Source: an uncultured Pseudomonadota bacterium
GTDB taxonomy: Bacteria > Pseudomonadota > Alphaproteobacteria > Rs-D84
NCBI GenBank assembly: GCA_947165335.1
Contig: CAMVAB010000013.1
Coordinates: forward strand, 1 to 18,232
Length of the DNA stretch: 18,232 nucleotides
Reading direction: 5' to 3'
Made by a program: the position numbers and the translations under genes. This document shows, piece by piece, positions 1 to 7,131 of this stretch (its first letter is position 1; the number at the start of each line of letters is the position of its first letter). The notes beneath the pieces were generated by a model. The model saw only the letters and a program-made list of their open reading frames with translations. It ran no database searches and was not told the origin of the DNA.

Positions 1-623
1 ATTACAATTTTATCTGCAATCGAAACTAATTTTTTTAACACACCTATTTTTGTAGAAACTTTACCACCACCGACAAAAGCAACCAATGGACGTACAGGTT
101 GTTCCATAAAACGTGATATATTTTCAATTTCTTTTTCTAATAATAATCCAGCATAGCCAGGCAAATATTTTGTAACACCAACAATACTTGCCGCAGACCT
201 GTGTGATACAGCGAACGCATCATTCACATAAATATCAAAACCATTTGATAATTTTTGCGCAAACGAATCGTTGTTTTCTTCTTCGCCGTCATAGAAACGC
301 AAGTTTTCAAGTAATACAACATCGCCATTTTTCATATCACTTAAAAAATCTTTGTTCAAACAATCATCAATAAATGGGATATTCATATATTCTGCGATTG
401 GTCGCAAAGACAAACTTTCATCTTTTTTACCTTTTGGTCGTCCAAGATGTGAACAAATCACAACACGTGCCCCCTTTGATGATAAATATTTAATAGTTGG
501 CATAGATGCATCTATGCGGAAAGATTCTGTTATTTTACCATCGACAATTTGAACATTAAAATCGTCACGCAATAAAACGTATTTGCCCCGAACATCGATA
601 TCTTTGATATTACGAATTTGCAT
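1..623 (-). CDS. pgk: Phosphoglycerate kinase, N-terminal part (runs off the window)
   Basis: Glycolytic, cytoplasmic enzyme that moves a phosphate between 1,3-bisphosphoglycerate and ADP. About 207 N-terminal residues of a roughly 400-residue family are visible; the rest lies left of position 1. Reading down from the ATG at 621-623, the product has the substrate-binding stretch LRDDFNV, then DGKIT and SHLGRPKG, the segment ENLRFYDGEEENND, VNDAFAVSHRS, and the hinge region FVGGGKVSTKI, all in the order expected for PGK. The start codon lies inside the end of rnhB: the ATG begins 14 nt before the end of the rnhB stop codon, so translation is probably coupled. It is the last visible gene of the nrdR-slt-rnhB-pgk unit. 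No frameshift is seen. The family call is firm; only the C-terminal nucleotide-binding half cannot be checked. Confidence 0.95.
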   Translation of the reverse strand, partial: MQIRNIKDIDVRGKYVLLRDDFNVQIVDGKITESFRIDASMPTIKYLSSKGARVVICSHLGRPKGKKDESLSLRPIAEYMNIPFIDDCLNKDFLSDMKNGDVVLLENLRFYDGEEENNDSFAQKLSNGFDIYVNDAFAVSHRSAASIVGVTKYLPGYAGLLLEKEIENISRFMEQPVRPLVAFVGGGKVSTKIGVLKKLVSIADKIV

Positions 624-1236
624 TTTTTTCTAACCTTTTTTTAACAGGTCCATAAGACATTCTATAATGTTCATTTATACCATATTTATCGATTGCTTGC
701 AAATGTTGTTGTGTCGGATAACCAGCATTCTTTTCCCATTCATATTGTGGGAATTGTTTCGCAAGTTCGCGCATGATTTTGTCTCTGGTCACTTTTGCCA
801 ATATAGAAGCCGCAGCAATAGATAAAGATTTTGCATCACCTTTGACAACGCTTTCGCCAATTACATTCTTTGGCATTTTATTTCCATCAACCAAACAATA
901 TTCAGGTTTAACATTCAACGAATTCATCGCACGTGTCATCGCAGTTAATGATGCCTGTAAAATATTTAATTCATCTATTTCCGCTGCACTGCATTGTGCG
1001 ACTGCCCAAATAATATTTGGATTATTTGTTATCCAATCGTATGCTGTGTTCCTTTGTTTTTCAGTCATCTGTTTTGAATCAGAAATAAGTGGCATATCAT
1101 CAAAATCATATTTTGTAAAAATAACAGCCCCCGCAACAACAGGACCACATAATGGACCGCGTCCTGCCTCATCAAGACCGGCTATAAATTTTTTACCGCA
1201 ATTTTTTTCAATGGAAAAATCAGGTATGCTTCGCAT
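610..1236 (-). CDS. rnhB: Ribonuclease HII
   Basis: Cytoplasmic endonuclease that cuts the RNA strand of RNA/DNA hybrids and starts removal of ribonucleotides from DNA. At 208 aa it has normal RNase HII length. Visible motifs are GLDEAGRGPLCGPVVAGAV (residues 20-38), SDSKQMTEKQR, ELNILQASLTAM, LVDGNKMP, VKGDAKS, IAAASILAKVTRD and a C-terminal MSYGPVKK. By alignment with the E. coli enzyme, D22, E23, D117 and D134 are the four acidic metal ligands, and all are present. The gene starts 6 nt after the transglycosylase stop with no clear Shine-Dalgarno, and ends by overlapping pgk by 14 nt. Both facts suggest translational coupling inside one mRNA. rnhB close to ccrM is a recurring alphaproteobacterial neighbourhood (known from the group); here nrdR and the transglycosylase gene sit between them. 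Confidence 0.97.
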   Translation of the reverse strand: MRSIPDFSIEKNCGKKFIAGLDEAGRGPLCGPVVAGAVIFTKYDFDDMPLISDSKQMTEKQRNTAYDWITNNPNIIWAVAQCSAAEIDELNILQASLTAMTRAMNSLNVKPEYCLVDGNKMPKNVIGESVVKGDAKSLSIAAASILAKVTRDKIMRELAKQFPQYEWEKNAGYPTQQHLQAIDKYGINEHYRMSYGPVKKRLEKNANS

Positions 1237-1242
1237 ATTTTT

Positions 1243-2967
1243 TTACAATGACATTTTATTTGTTATATTGTTTTGAACGTATTCATCTTCACTGTTGTAA
1301 TATGGCCAATGACCATCTGCTAATTCTTGCAACGCTGTTAATGGTTGATCAAGACGCGCACGATACAGCCATAAATTAGACATAACGCGTTTGATATAAT
1401 TTCTTGTTTCATATGCAGGAAAACTTTCAATGTACAACAACGGATCATTTGTTGAAAAACTTTTCTCAAATTTAACAAGATTGCCCATACCAGCATTATA
1501 TGCAACTAACATTTTTATAATGTTGTTTTGTATCAATTGATGTTGTAATAAATCAACAATATATTGCTGGCCCAAAAACATATTATGTTCAGGATTAGAC
1601 ATATCAATTTCAGATAATTTTACATCGTTTTTACGCGCAACACGTTTTGCTGTTCCCGGCATAATTTGCATAACTCCATTTGCACCCGCACCTGATTTTG
1701 CATTTAATTTAAAACCACTTTCTTGTTTTGTAATTGCCAAAAGCAGCGCCCTGTCAATAGACCACCCGCCCATTGGTTCCCAATTGGGCAACGGATATTG
1801 TGCAGAATAAATGATATCATCATTTATTTCTAAAACACCCCTGTCGCGCATAACACCAGATACTGCAATCGCAACACTCGGCAAACCATAAAGTGAAGAG
1901 ACAGCGTTCACAGCATGCAACATTTTATCCGAAGATTTTGATGTCACTAAATATTTTAAATAATGTTCCGCTCTATTTTTTTGCCCGACCTGAATCAAAG
2001 CCAACGCTTTTTTACCATATTTATCTTCACGCAAAGTTATAATATCTTCATCAGAACATTCTTGATCAAAAAATTCATATTCAGGTTTACTCCCCAGCAT
2101 AGTTGAAGCGAGTGCCCCATAAAAAGACATCGGGTATGCAGCTGCAATTTTCCAATATTCTTTTGCGGAACCCTTGTCATCGTTCATGTATGCAGCACGC
2201 CCCGCCCAAAAGGCCGCTTCTGTTTTACGTGCATTATTAATCTGTGTTAAATCTAAAATTTTTGAAAAATAATTTTTAGATTCGCTGTATTTTTGTTCTT
2301 TGAATTTTATCAGTCCCATTGACCACAAACCATATTCTGATTTTGCATCACTGGATATTGCGCCCCATTTTTTTGCCAAATCATATTCGCCATTTGTGTA
2401 ATAAAGGAAAGATAAACGTCCCGCTAATCTGCCATAATCACCCGTTGATAAACTCGCTTTGAAAGACGGATCTTCTAAAATATTACGCGCGTTTTTTGAT
2501 GTACCATTTCTTATTGCACGTTTAAATTTATCGATTTTTTTTGTGATTTTATCATTATAAGTTTTTACAGTCCAAGTTTCAGATTGTGCTGTTTCAATAT
2601 AATCTTTCCCTGTAATGATGTGTGGCACAACAGGTTTGCGCACAGTTGCTTGTTTTATCTTTGCTATTTTTGCCAATCTTTCTGCGCCCGGCATGTCGTA
2701 ATATTTATCCATCCATGCTTTTAATTCAACCCCACGTGTACGATATGTTTTAGAAGTATATCTTTGATACAAAACTTCATTCATCAAAGATTTATCAACA
2801 ATTTTCGGTTCGATTTTTTTTGCTGTTTCAATTTTTTCTTTATCCTGCAACATAAATATCTGTGCATACGCAGCAGCATCTTCATCAGACAGAACATCAG
2901 CAGATTCAATAGCCCATCCAGAAAGTGAGCAAAAAAGCACAATCAAAAAGACAACTATTTTTTTCAT
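1243..2967 (-). CDS. Soluble lytic murein transglycosylase (Slt70-like)
   Basis: Periplasmic enzyme that cleaves the MurNAc-GlcNAc bond of peptidoglycan with formation of 1,6-anhydroMurNAc. The 574-aa product begins with a Sec signal peptide (about residues 1-19: Lys-Lys, a hydrophobic core, then SGWA). A helical superhelix-like region with TPR-style repeats follows (about 150-340, e.g. YTNGEYDLAKKWG and LIKFKEQKYSESKNYFSKI). A C-terminal SLT domain comes next, with LLLAITKQESGFKLNAKSGA (catalytic Glu about E416), GVMQIMPGTA and MLVAYNAGMGN. Length and domain order fit the Slt70 type rather than the short MltC/E types. The start codon is 3 nt after the nrdR stop. The exact paralogue name is left open because alphaproteobacteria carry several members of this family. 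Confidence 0.93.
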   Translation of the reverse strand: MKKIVVFLIVLFCSLSGWAIESADVLSDEDAAAYAQIFMLQDKEKIETAKKIEPKIVDKSLMNEVLYQRYTSKTYRTRGVELKAWMDKYYDMPGAERLAKIAKIKQATVRKPVVPHIITGKDYIETAQSETWTVKTYNDKITKKIDKFKRAIRNGTSKNARNILEDPSFKASLSTGDYGRLAGRLSFLYYTNGEYDLAKKWGAISSDAKSEYGLWSMGLIKFKEQKYSESKNYFSKILDLTQINNARKTEAAFWAGRAAYMNDDKGSAKEYWKIAAAYPMSFYGALASTMLGSKPEYEFFDQECSDEDIITLREDKYGKKALALIQVGQKNRAEHYLKYLVTSKSSDKMLHAVNAVSSLYGLPSVAIAVSGVMRDRGVLEINDDIIYSAQYPLPNWEPMGGWSIDRALLLAITKQESGFKLNAKSGAGANGVMQIMPGTAKRVARKNDVKLSEIDMSNPEHNMFLGQQYIVDLLQHQLIQNNIIKMLVAYNAGMGNLVKFEKSFSTNDPLLYIESFPAYETRNYIKRVMSNLWLYRARLDQPLTALQELADGHWPYYNSEDEYVQNNITNKMSL

Positions 2968-2970
2968 ATT

Positions 2971-3471
2971 TCAAAACAAAGATGTTTTTGGCAATTCGCA
3001 AACAATAGCATCTTCATCCGCTTCTGGAATCTGATTTATTATCTTTTTAAAATCGGAAACTTTGGAAAACTTTCTGTACACAGAAACAAATCTGATAAAC
3101 GCGATTGGATCCAAATTCAACAAAGAATCAGATACCATTTGTCCAACCTGGGCACTTGTTACTGTATCATCAGCGCTTTCTGTTTCAAGGCGACGTTGAA
3201 TAGAAGCGACCAATCTTTCAATTTGTTCGTCCCTTACATCGCGATTGCGACATGCAAGTTTTATAGAACGAAATAATTTTTCACGATCAAAAGGTTCTGT
3301 TTTTCCACTGTTTTTAATAACAATCAAATCACGCATTTGAATACGTTCCACAGTCGTGAATTTTGCACCACATTCATTGCAAACACGACGGCGGCGAATA
3401 ACTGCGTCACCAATATCTGGGCGGGAATCAGCCACCCTGCTGTCTGTAGAATTACAATATGGACATCTCAT
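2971..3471 (-). CDS. nrdR: Transcriptional repressor NrdR
   Basis: Regulator that binds NrdR boxes upstream of ribonucleotide reductase genes and senses ATP/dATP. The 166-aa product starts directly with the zinc ribbon: C3, C6, C31 and C34 in MRCPYC...VCNECGAKF, followed by the basic stretch RRRR. The ATP-cone domain (about 49-140) follows, with VIKNSGKTEPFDREKL near its start and FIRFVSVYRKF near its end. An in-frame ATG 54 nt further upstream exists (position 3525). I prefer the start at 3471 because NrdR proteins begin at the zinc ribbon and because the upstream ATG falls inside the -35 box of a good promoter. It is the first gene of the unit; the transglycosylase gene starts 3 nt after its TGA stop. 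No NrdR box was identified in this window. Confidence 0.95.
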   Translation of the reverse strand: MRCPYCNSTDSRVADSRPDIGDAVIRRRRVCNECGAKFTTVERIQMRDLIVIKNSGKTEPFDREKLFRSIKLACRNRDVRDEQIERLVASIQRRLETESADDTVTSAQVGQMVSDSLLNLDPIAFIRFVSVYRKFSKVSDFKKIINQIPEADEDAIVCELPKTSLF

Positions 3472-3496
3472 AACACTTAAGATTAGAAAAAATTCA

Positions 3497-3525
3497 TGTA
3501 TAAGTAAAGAAGATTTTACGGTCAA
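3497..3525 (-). promoter_or_regulatory. Predicted sigma70 promoter of the nrdR-slt-rnhB-pgk unit
   Basis: Read on the minus strand, TTGACC (3520-3525) is separated by 17 nt from TATACA (3497-3502). Transcription would start near 3490, leaving a leader of about 19 nt before the nrdR ATG at 3471. This supports the shorter NrdR start. No strong Shine-Dalgarno is seen between the two. Confidence 0.55.
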
Positions 3526-3569
3526 AAAAATTGCTTTTTCAAAAAAATCAAGTCTTTTTTTTTAATACC

Positions 3570-3574
3570 GATTC
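3570..3574. promoter_or_regulatory. GANTC (CcrM-type) methylation site upstream of ccrM
   Basis: GATTC lies in the divergent control region between nrdR and ccrM, 82 nt before the ccrM start codon. GANTC is the target of CcrM in Alphaproteobacteria. In Caulobacter the ccrM promoter region carries such sites and its transcription responds to methylation state; the same role here is inference. Confidence 0.4.
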
Positions 3575-3603
3575 GCTATGTGCTTTTTTAAGGGGTCAAA
3601 ATA

Positions 3604-3612
3604 TGATAAAAT
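3604..3612 (+). promoter_or_regulatory. Predicted extended -10 of ccrM
   Basis: TGATAAAAT gives an extended -10 (TGn followed by TAAAAT). No convincing -35 lies at the right distance. The start site would be near 3619, giving a leader of about 38 nt. The same TGATAWAAT form precedes P1, P2 and P4. Confidence 0.45.
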
Positions 3613-3626
3613 GTTTAAAAAGGTAG

Positions 3627-3640
3627 GGACCCAACGGTCC
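3627..3640 (+). promoter_or_regulatory. Small inverted repeat in the ccrM leader
   Basis: GGACC-CAAC-GGTCC is a perfect 5-bp stem with a 4-nt loop, 16 nt before the ccrM ATG, in an otherwise AT-rich region. It could be an operator or an RNA hairpin near the ribosome binding site; the sequence downstream (AGAGTGAGAG) is the only purine-rich candidate for ribosome binding. Function not known. Confidence 0.4.
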
Positions 3641-3656
3641 AGAGTGAGAGAAAAAA

Positions 3657-4757
3657 ATGCAAAAATATTTAAACAAAATTTTGTGCGGCGATTGTATCGA
3701 AATCTTGCGCGAGATTCCAGATGCATCTGTGGATGCTGTTTTTGCTGATTCTCCATATAATTTACAATTGGGTGAAAAGACATTGTACAGACCCGAAGAT
3801 CAAACGGTTGCACGTGCTGTGCGCGACAGTTGGGATGCATTTGAATCAAACGCTAAGTATGATGAATTTACCCGTCAATGGATGCGTGAATGTAAACGCG
3901 TTTTAAAACCAGACGGTGCAATGTGGGTTATCGGTTCTTATCATAATATTTTCCGTGTTGGTTCTATTTTGCAAGATATGGGATTTTGGATTTTGAATGA
4001 TATCGTTTGGGTAAAAACAAATCCTATGCCTAATTTCCGCGGGACTAGATTTACAAACGCTCATGAAACTTTGATTTGGGCGACGCCTACAAAAACAGGC
4101 AAATACACATTTAATTATGAAACCATGAAGAAATTAAATGGCGGCAAACAAATGCGTTCCGATTGGGATATAAATATTTGTTTGGGCGAAGAACGTGTAA
4201 AGGATGAAAACGGTAAAAGTTTACACAACACACAAAAACCAATGGATTTACTGCGTCGCGTTATATTGGCATCTACCAAACCAGGCGATGTTATATTGGA
4301 TCCTTTTGTGGGTTCCGGAACAACAGCTGCAGCAGCAAAAGAATTGGGGCGTCAATTCATTGGTATTGACCGCGAAGAAACCTATGTAAATGCAGCACGC
4401 AAACGCGTTGACGCAGTTAAACCAATTGATTTATCTGACATCGAAGTAACAAAACCAAAACGCGATGCGATAAAGGTTGCATTCCGCGAATTGATTAATT
4501 CAGGGTTATTATATGTTGGACAAACATTGGTTGGTCCACGTGGCGATCGTGTTATGATAACCAAAGATGCTCAGTTAATGCATACTCTTTATGGCAAGGC
4601 ATCTATCCATGTTATGGCTGCGCGCATACAACACAGTGTTAGCTTTAACGGATGGGATTATTGGTCTGCGGAAAAGCAAGACGGTTCATTGGTTGCGATT
4701 GACGAATTACGCAAATACGTCCGCAGCATTAAACAAAATATGAAACAAGCCGCATAA
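3657..4757 (+). CDS. ccrM: Cell-cycle regulated DNA adenine methyltransferase CcrM (GANTC)
   Basis: Beta-class N6-adenine methyltransferase. Family members methylate the A in GANTC on hemimethylated DNA late in the alphaproteobacterial cell cycle and affect transcription of cell-cycle genes. The 366-aa product starts with KILCGDCIEIL. The catalytic motif is at residues 31-34, followed by the CcrM-typical NLQLG. It also has MWVIGSYHNIFRVG, ILNDIVWVKTNPMPNFRGTR, TNAHETLIWA, HNTQKPMDLL and the SAM-binding DPFVGSGTT (215-223). The C-terminal domain (about 275-366), with FNGWDYW and the final IDELRKYVRSIK, is what separates CcrM from ordinary HinfI-type enzymes. Oddity: the catalytic motif reads DSPY where CcrM normally has DPPY (GAT TCT CCA TAT). 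It is divergent from nrdR and ends before a bidirectional terminator. Confidence 0.96.
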   Translation: MQKYLNKILCGDCIEILREIPDASVDAVFADSPYNLQLGEKTLYRPEDQTVARAVRDSWDAFESNAKYDEFTRQWMRECKRVLKPDGAMWVIGSYHNIFRVGSILQDMGFWILNDIVWVKTNPMPNFRGTRFTNAHETLIWATPTKTGKYTFNYETMKKLNGGKQMRSDWDINICLGEERVKDENGKSLHNTQKPMDLLRRVILASTKPGDVILDPFVGSGTTAAAAKELGRQFIGIDREETYVNAARKRVDAVKPIDLSDIEVTKPKRDAIKVAFRELINSGLLYVGQTLVGPRGDRVMITKDAQLMHTLYGKASIHVMAARIQHSVSFNGWDYWSAEKQDGSLVAIDELRKYVRSIKQNMKQAA

Positions 4758-4800
4758 CCCCCCTCGTCGCTTCGCGCCACTCCCCCACAGGTGGAGAACT
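4758..4800. repeat. GC-rich intergenic segment, possible dispersed-repeat remnant
   Basis: Directly after the ccrM stop there are about 40 nt much richer in G+C than the surroundings. They contain the palindrome-like CGCTTCGCG and a CTCC...GGAG pairing around CCCCACAGGTGG. It has the look of a degenerate palindromic dispersed repeat. No second copy occurs in this window, so the repeat nature is a guess. Confidence 0.3.
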
Positions 4801-4808
4801 TAATAAAA

Positions 4809-4836
4809 AAAAAGAACGCCAAACGGCGTTCTTTTT
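4809..4836. terminator. Bidirectional rho-independent terminator (ccrM / P4)
   Basis: A 12-bp stem (4809-4820 with 4825-4836, core GAACGCC/GGCGTTC) with loop AAAC. It has a T tract after it in the plus direction (CTTTTTAATT) and a T tract in the minus direction from the run of A at 4803-4813. It serves the convergent ends of ccrM and the gene at 4857-6995. Confidence 0.9.
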
Positions 4837-4856
4837 AATTTACCCTGCTCCGTATA

Positions 4857-6995
4857 TTACATTCCATGTGATGTAGCCACAGAATCATTTATAATACATA
4901 CGCTGCCAGAAACTTTACATGCAGATGGTATCAAAGTATATTTACCACTTACATCTTTCAAGTTTATCTGAACCTTTGGACAATCTGCCATTTTGTTGTT
5001 GAATTGTGCGCACGCTTGTTCCCAAGATGCTTTGTCAACAACAGCAGACGTTGGCGAAACTGTATCTGGCAAATGTAAATTCCATTTTACATAGAAATCC
5101 TTCAAAGAATCTATGGTATGAGATTTACCCAACGCAACAGAATTTAAACCATCACCAACTTTACATGTAATATTGCTCTTTTCAACGAAAGCAGTAATAG
5201 CAGTTGCTAAACCACCAGCAACAGCACCTGTTGCTAAACCAATACCAGCGCCCTTGCCAATTTCTTTGCCCTTGTTTGGAGCATCTTCTTCAGATACACC
5301 AACAACTCTTTTATCAACGGCAGGTTCAATAGCCTTCAACAAACTACGAACTTCTCTGATTTCTGCCTTAATTGCATCATCAGTTACACATCTGCCGTCG
5401 TGATTACATAATATACCGTTATTTTCAATAGCCAAACCGGCTTGTAAAGGTAAGAACATACACTCGTCTGCCAATAAAGTTTTTTCCTCTTTCATCTCCT
5501 CGGCACAAGTATTCTTCCCTTTACATGTCACCTTATTCCCATTATAAACTTCTGCTTTTGTAAGGACTTCTGGAATTTGATATTTTTCCTTTAATTCTTT
5601 TAAATGTGTTTCGCAATATCTAATAGCAAATTCATATCTATTTACTTTTGCATACAAATCATTTATTGCTTTACATTGCTTTGAATTCAGATTTCTGTAA
5701 TCGGTATCTTTTGGAAATAAACTATTTGGTGTGGCAACAATTTTTTCTGTCTTTTTACCATTCTCTTCTACCAGCTTAACATCTTCATACAAAAAATCCT
5801 CCAATACATACTGCATGTGTGTATCAGCTATTTTTGCACCTAATGCTTTAATGTATCTTTTACCAGCATCAGTGGAATCGTCACAAGGATCATCAAATTC
5901 ATGTTCTTCATATTCTTTGACAGCTTTGTCATATTCTGCTTGTTTCTTAGCCGCAACGCCGGCACCTGCGCCTGCACCAATTGCAGTACCCAACACAGCA
6001 CCACCCGGAACAGCGATAACTGCAGCGGTCTTTGTATCATTTAACAAAGAATCAAAATCAAATAATTCTTTGCTGCAAGTAAATGTTGAACCTGCTTTTT
6101 CCCAAACTTCTGCAGGATTATCATTTCCAACAGCACCGAACAACCAGCTGTTTGTAATCAATTTATCTTTGTTATATGCAGCAACGCGAACCAAACATTC
6201 TGCCTTGCTTGCATCCCAACGTGCATAATGTCCACGATTTCCATCATATCCAACTGTATTAACTGCGACACCCTGGGGATTATCTTTGGACAATGTACCA
6301 TTTAATGCTTCGTTATATGCACCAACTTTGTTATTGTATTCGCCATTAACTGCATTGGTATCAGATACAGCAGAGAATGAAGAACCGTATGTATTACGAT
6401 CCAACAACAAACATGTATTTTCCGCTTGGTTTGGGGTTAAACCAGTTTTACGCAAAACAAAATTGTAATATTCAGGTTGAACAATTCTTGAATTGAAATC
6501 TAACCAAACATCAGTGCTTTGGGAATATACATTATGACAATCTACACGAACAGAAGAAATACATTTGTCGACAGGCGCCTGACATAATTTCATACCGTTC
6601 ATAATAGAATTACGAACATCTTCGTTAAATAAATCGTTCAATCCGCCCTGAAGTGCGCCAGTATTTACGCATTGTAAAATATCATCCATACACATTGTTA
6701 TTGTATATTCAGAATTTTTTACACCACCATCAGCACACCCCGAAGGTGTTGGTTGTGGTTGTGGCTGAGGCGTAACAATCGGTTTAGCAAAATTTGTTTC
6801 AACCGGTTGATCGATTGTTGTAACCGCAGTATTACCAATTGTTGTCAAACCAACAACAGGCATTGTCGGCATACGTGCGGATGTGGATGCCCCCATCATT
6901 CCAACGCGTCCATTTTGTGCAGCATTTGCGCCAAAACAAGCCGCGACAACAGCAACACTGACCACTGATTTTCCGAATAAATTTAACATTTTCAT
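4857..6995 (-). CDS. Secreted cysteine-rich protein of unknown function with two glycine-rich hydrophobic segments (P4)
   Basis: 712 aa, not recognised. A Sec signal peptide is clear (about 1-25, ending CFGANA). A low-complexity stretch follows, with RMPTMPVVG and a Pro/Gln-rich PQPQPQPTP. The mature part has 22 cysteines, starting at CADGG, so disulfide bonds in the periplasm or at the surface are likely. Two glycine/alanine-rich hydrophobic stretches lie inside the chain: about residues 320-350 (GGAVLGTAIGAGAGAGVAA) and 577-605 (GKGAGIGLATGAVAGGLA). They resemble glycine-zipper membrane segments. Charged helical stretches such as QAEYDKAVKEYEEHEFDD lie between. It lacks the CMDxFC...GGRCQC block of P1-P3, so it is probably not a member of that family. 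Start: the ATG at 6995 has GGGGGA upstream; a second ATG two codons later is possible. It is monocistronic, with its own promoter and terminator. Confidence 0.85.
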   Translation of the reverse strand: MKMLNLFGKSVVSVAVVAACFGANAAQNGRVGMMGASTSARMPTMPVVGLTTIGNTAVTTIDQPVETNFAKPIVTPQPQPQPTPSGCADGGVKNSEYTITMCMDDILQCVNTGALQGGLNDLFNEDVRNSIMNGMKLCQAPVDKCISSVRVDCHNVYSQSTDVWLDFNSRIVQPEYYNFVLRKTGLTPNQAENTCLLLDRNTYGSSFSAVSDTNAVNGEYNNKVGAYNEALNGTLSKDNPQGVAVNTVGYDGNRGHYARWDASKAECLVRVAAYNKDKLITNSWLFGAVGNDNPAEVWEKAGSTFTCSKELFDFDSLLNDTKTAAVIAVPGGAVLGTAIGAGAGAGVAAKKQAEYDKAVKEYEEHEFDDPCDDSTDAGKRYIKALGAKIADTHMQYVLEDFLYEDVKLVEENGKKTEKIVATPNSLFPKDTDYRNLNSKQCKAINDLYAKVNRYEFAIRYCETHLKELKEKYQIPEVLTKAEVYNGNKVTCKGKNTCAEEMKEEKTLLADECMFLPLQAGLAIENNGILCNHDGRCVTDDAIKAEIREVRSLLKAIEPAVDKRVVGVSEEDAPNKGKEIGKGAGIGLATGAVAGGLATAITAFVEKSNITCKVGDGLNSVALGKSHTIDSLKDFYVKWNLHLPDTVSPTSAVVDKASWEQACAQFNNKMADCPKVQINLKDVSGKYTLIPSACKVSGSVCIINDSVATSHGM

Positions 6996-7000
6996 AATTT

Positions 7001-7031
7001 TCCCCCAAATTCTTTTGCTATTATTATATCA
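7001..7031 (-). promoter_or_regulatory. Extended -10 promoter and ribosome binding site of P4
   Basis: On the minus strand TGATATAAT (7023-7031) is a perfect -10 with the TGn extension; no good -35 is seen. The only candidate ribosome site is GGGGGA (7001-7006), 5 nt before the ATG. Predicted transcription start is near 7017. Confidence 0.55.
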
Positions 7032-7097
7032 CAGACAACACCTTAAAAAAAGTTTTTTTTAACGATTTTTTGGCCAGAATATTATTTTTATTTGATA

Positions 7098-7125
7098 TTG
7101 ACAAATCTTTAATATTGTCTATAAT
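7098..7125 (+). promoter_or_regulatory. Consensus sigma70 promoter giving a leaderless mRNA
   Basis: TTGACA (7098-7103), a 16-nt spacer and TATAAT (7120-7125): both hexamers match the consensus fully. The start codon of the next gene is at 7132, only 6 nt past the -10, where transcription itself should begin. There is no room for a Shine-Dalgarno. Confidence 0.8.
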
Positions 7126-7131
7126 AATAAC

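Noticed and set aside
3472..3525. A longer NrdR start 18 codons upstream
   Set aside because: NrdR begins at the zinc ribbon; the extra part overlaps the -35 and -10 boxes and would not be transcribed from that promoter.
3562..3849. A 95-codon minus-strand open frame covering the ccrM promoter and 5' end
   Set aside because: It overlaps the conserved CcrM coding sequence in antisense and has no family features or start signals.
4857..6995. P4 as a fourth member of the P1-P3 family
   Set aside because: The CMDxFC...GGRCQCS block, KSDC.AFENS, CG.D..C and MR(V/I)D motifs are all absent; only export and high cysteine are shared.
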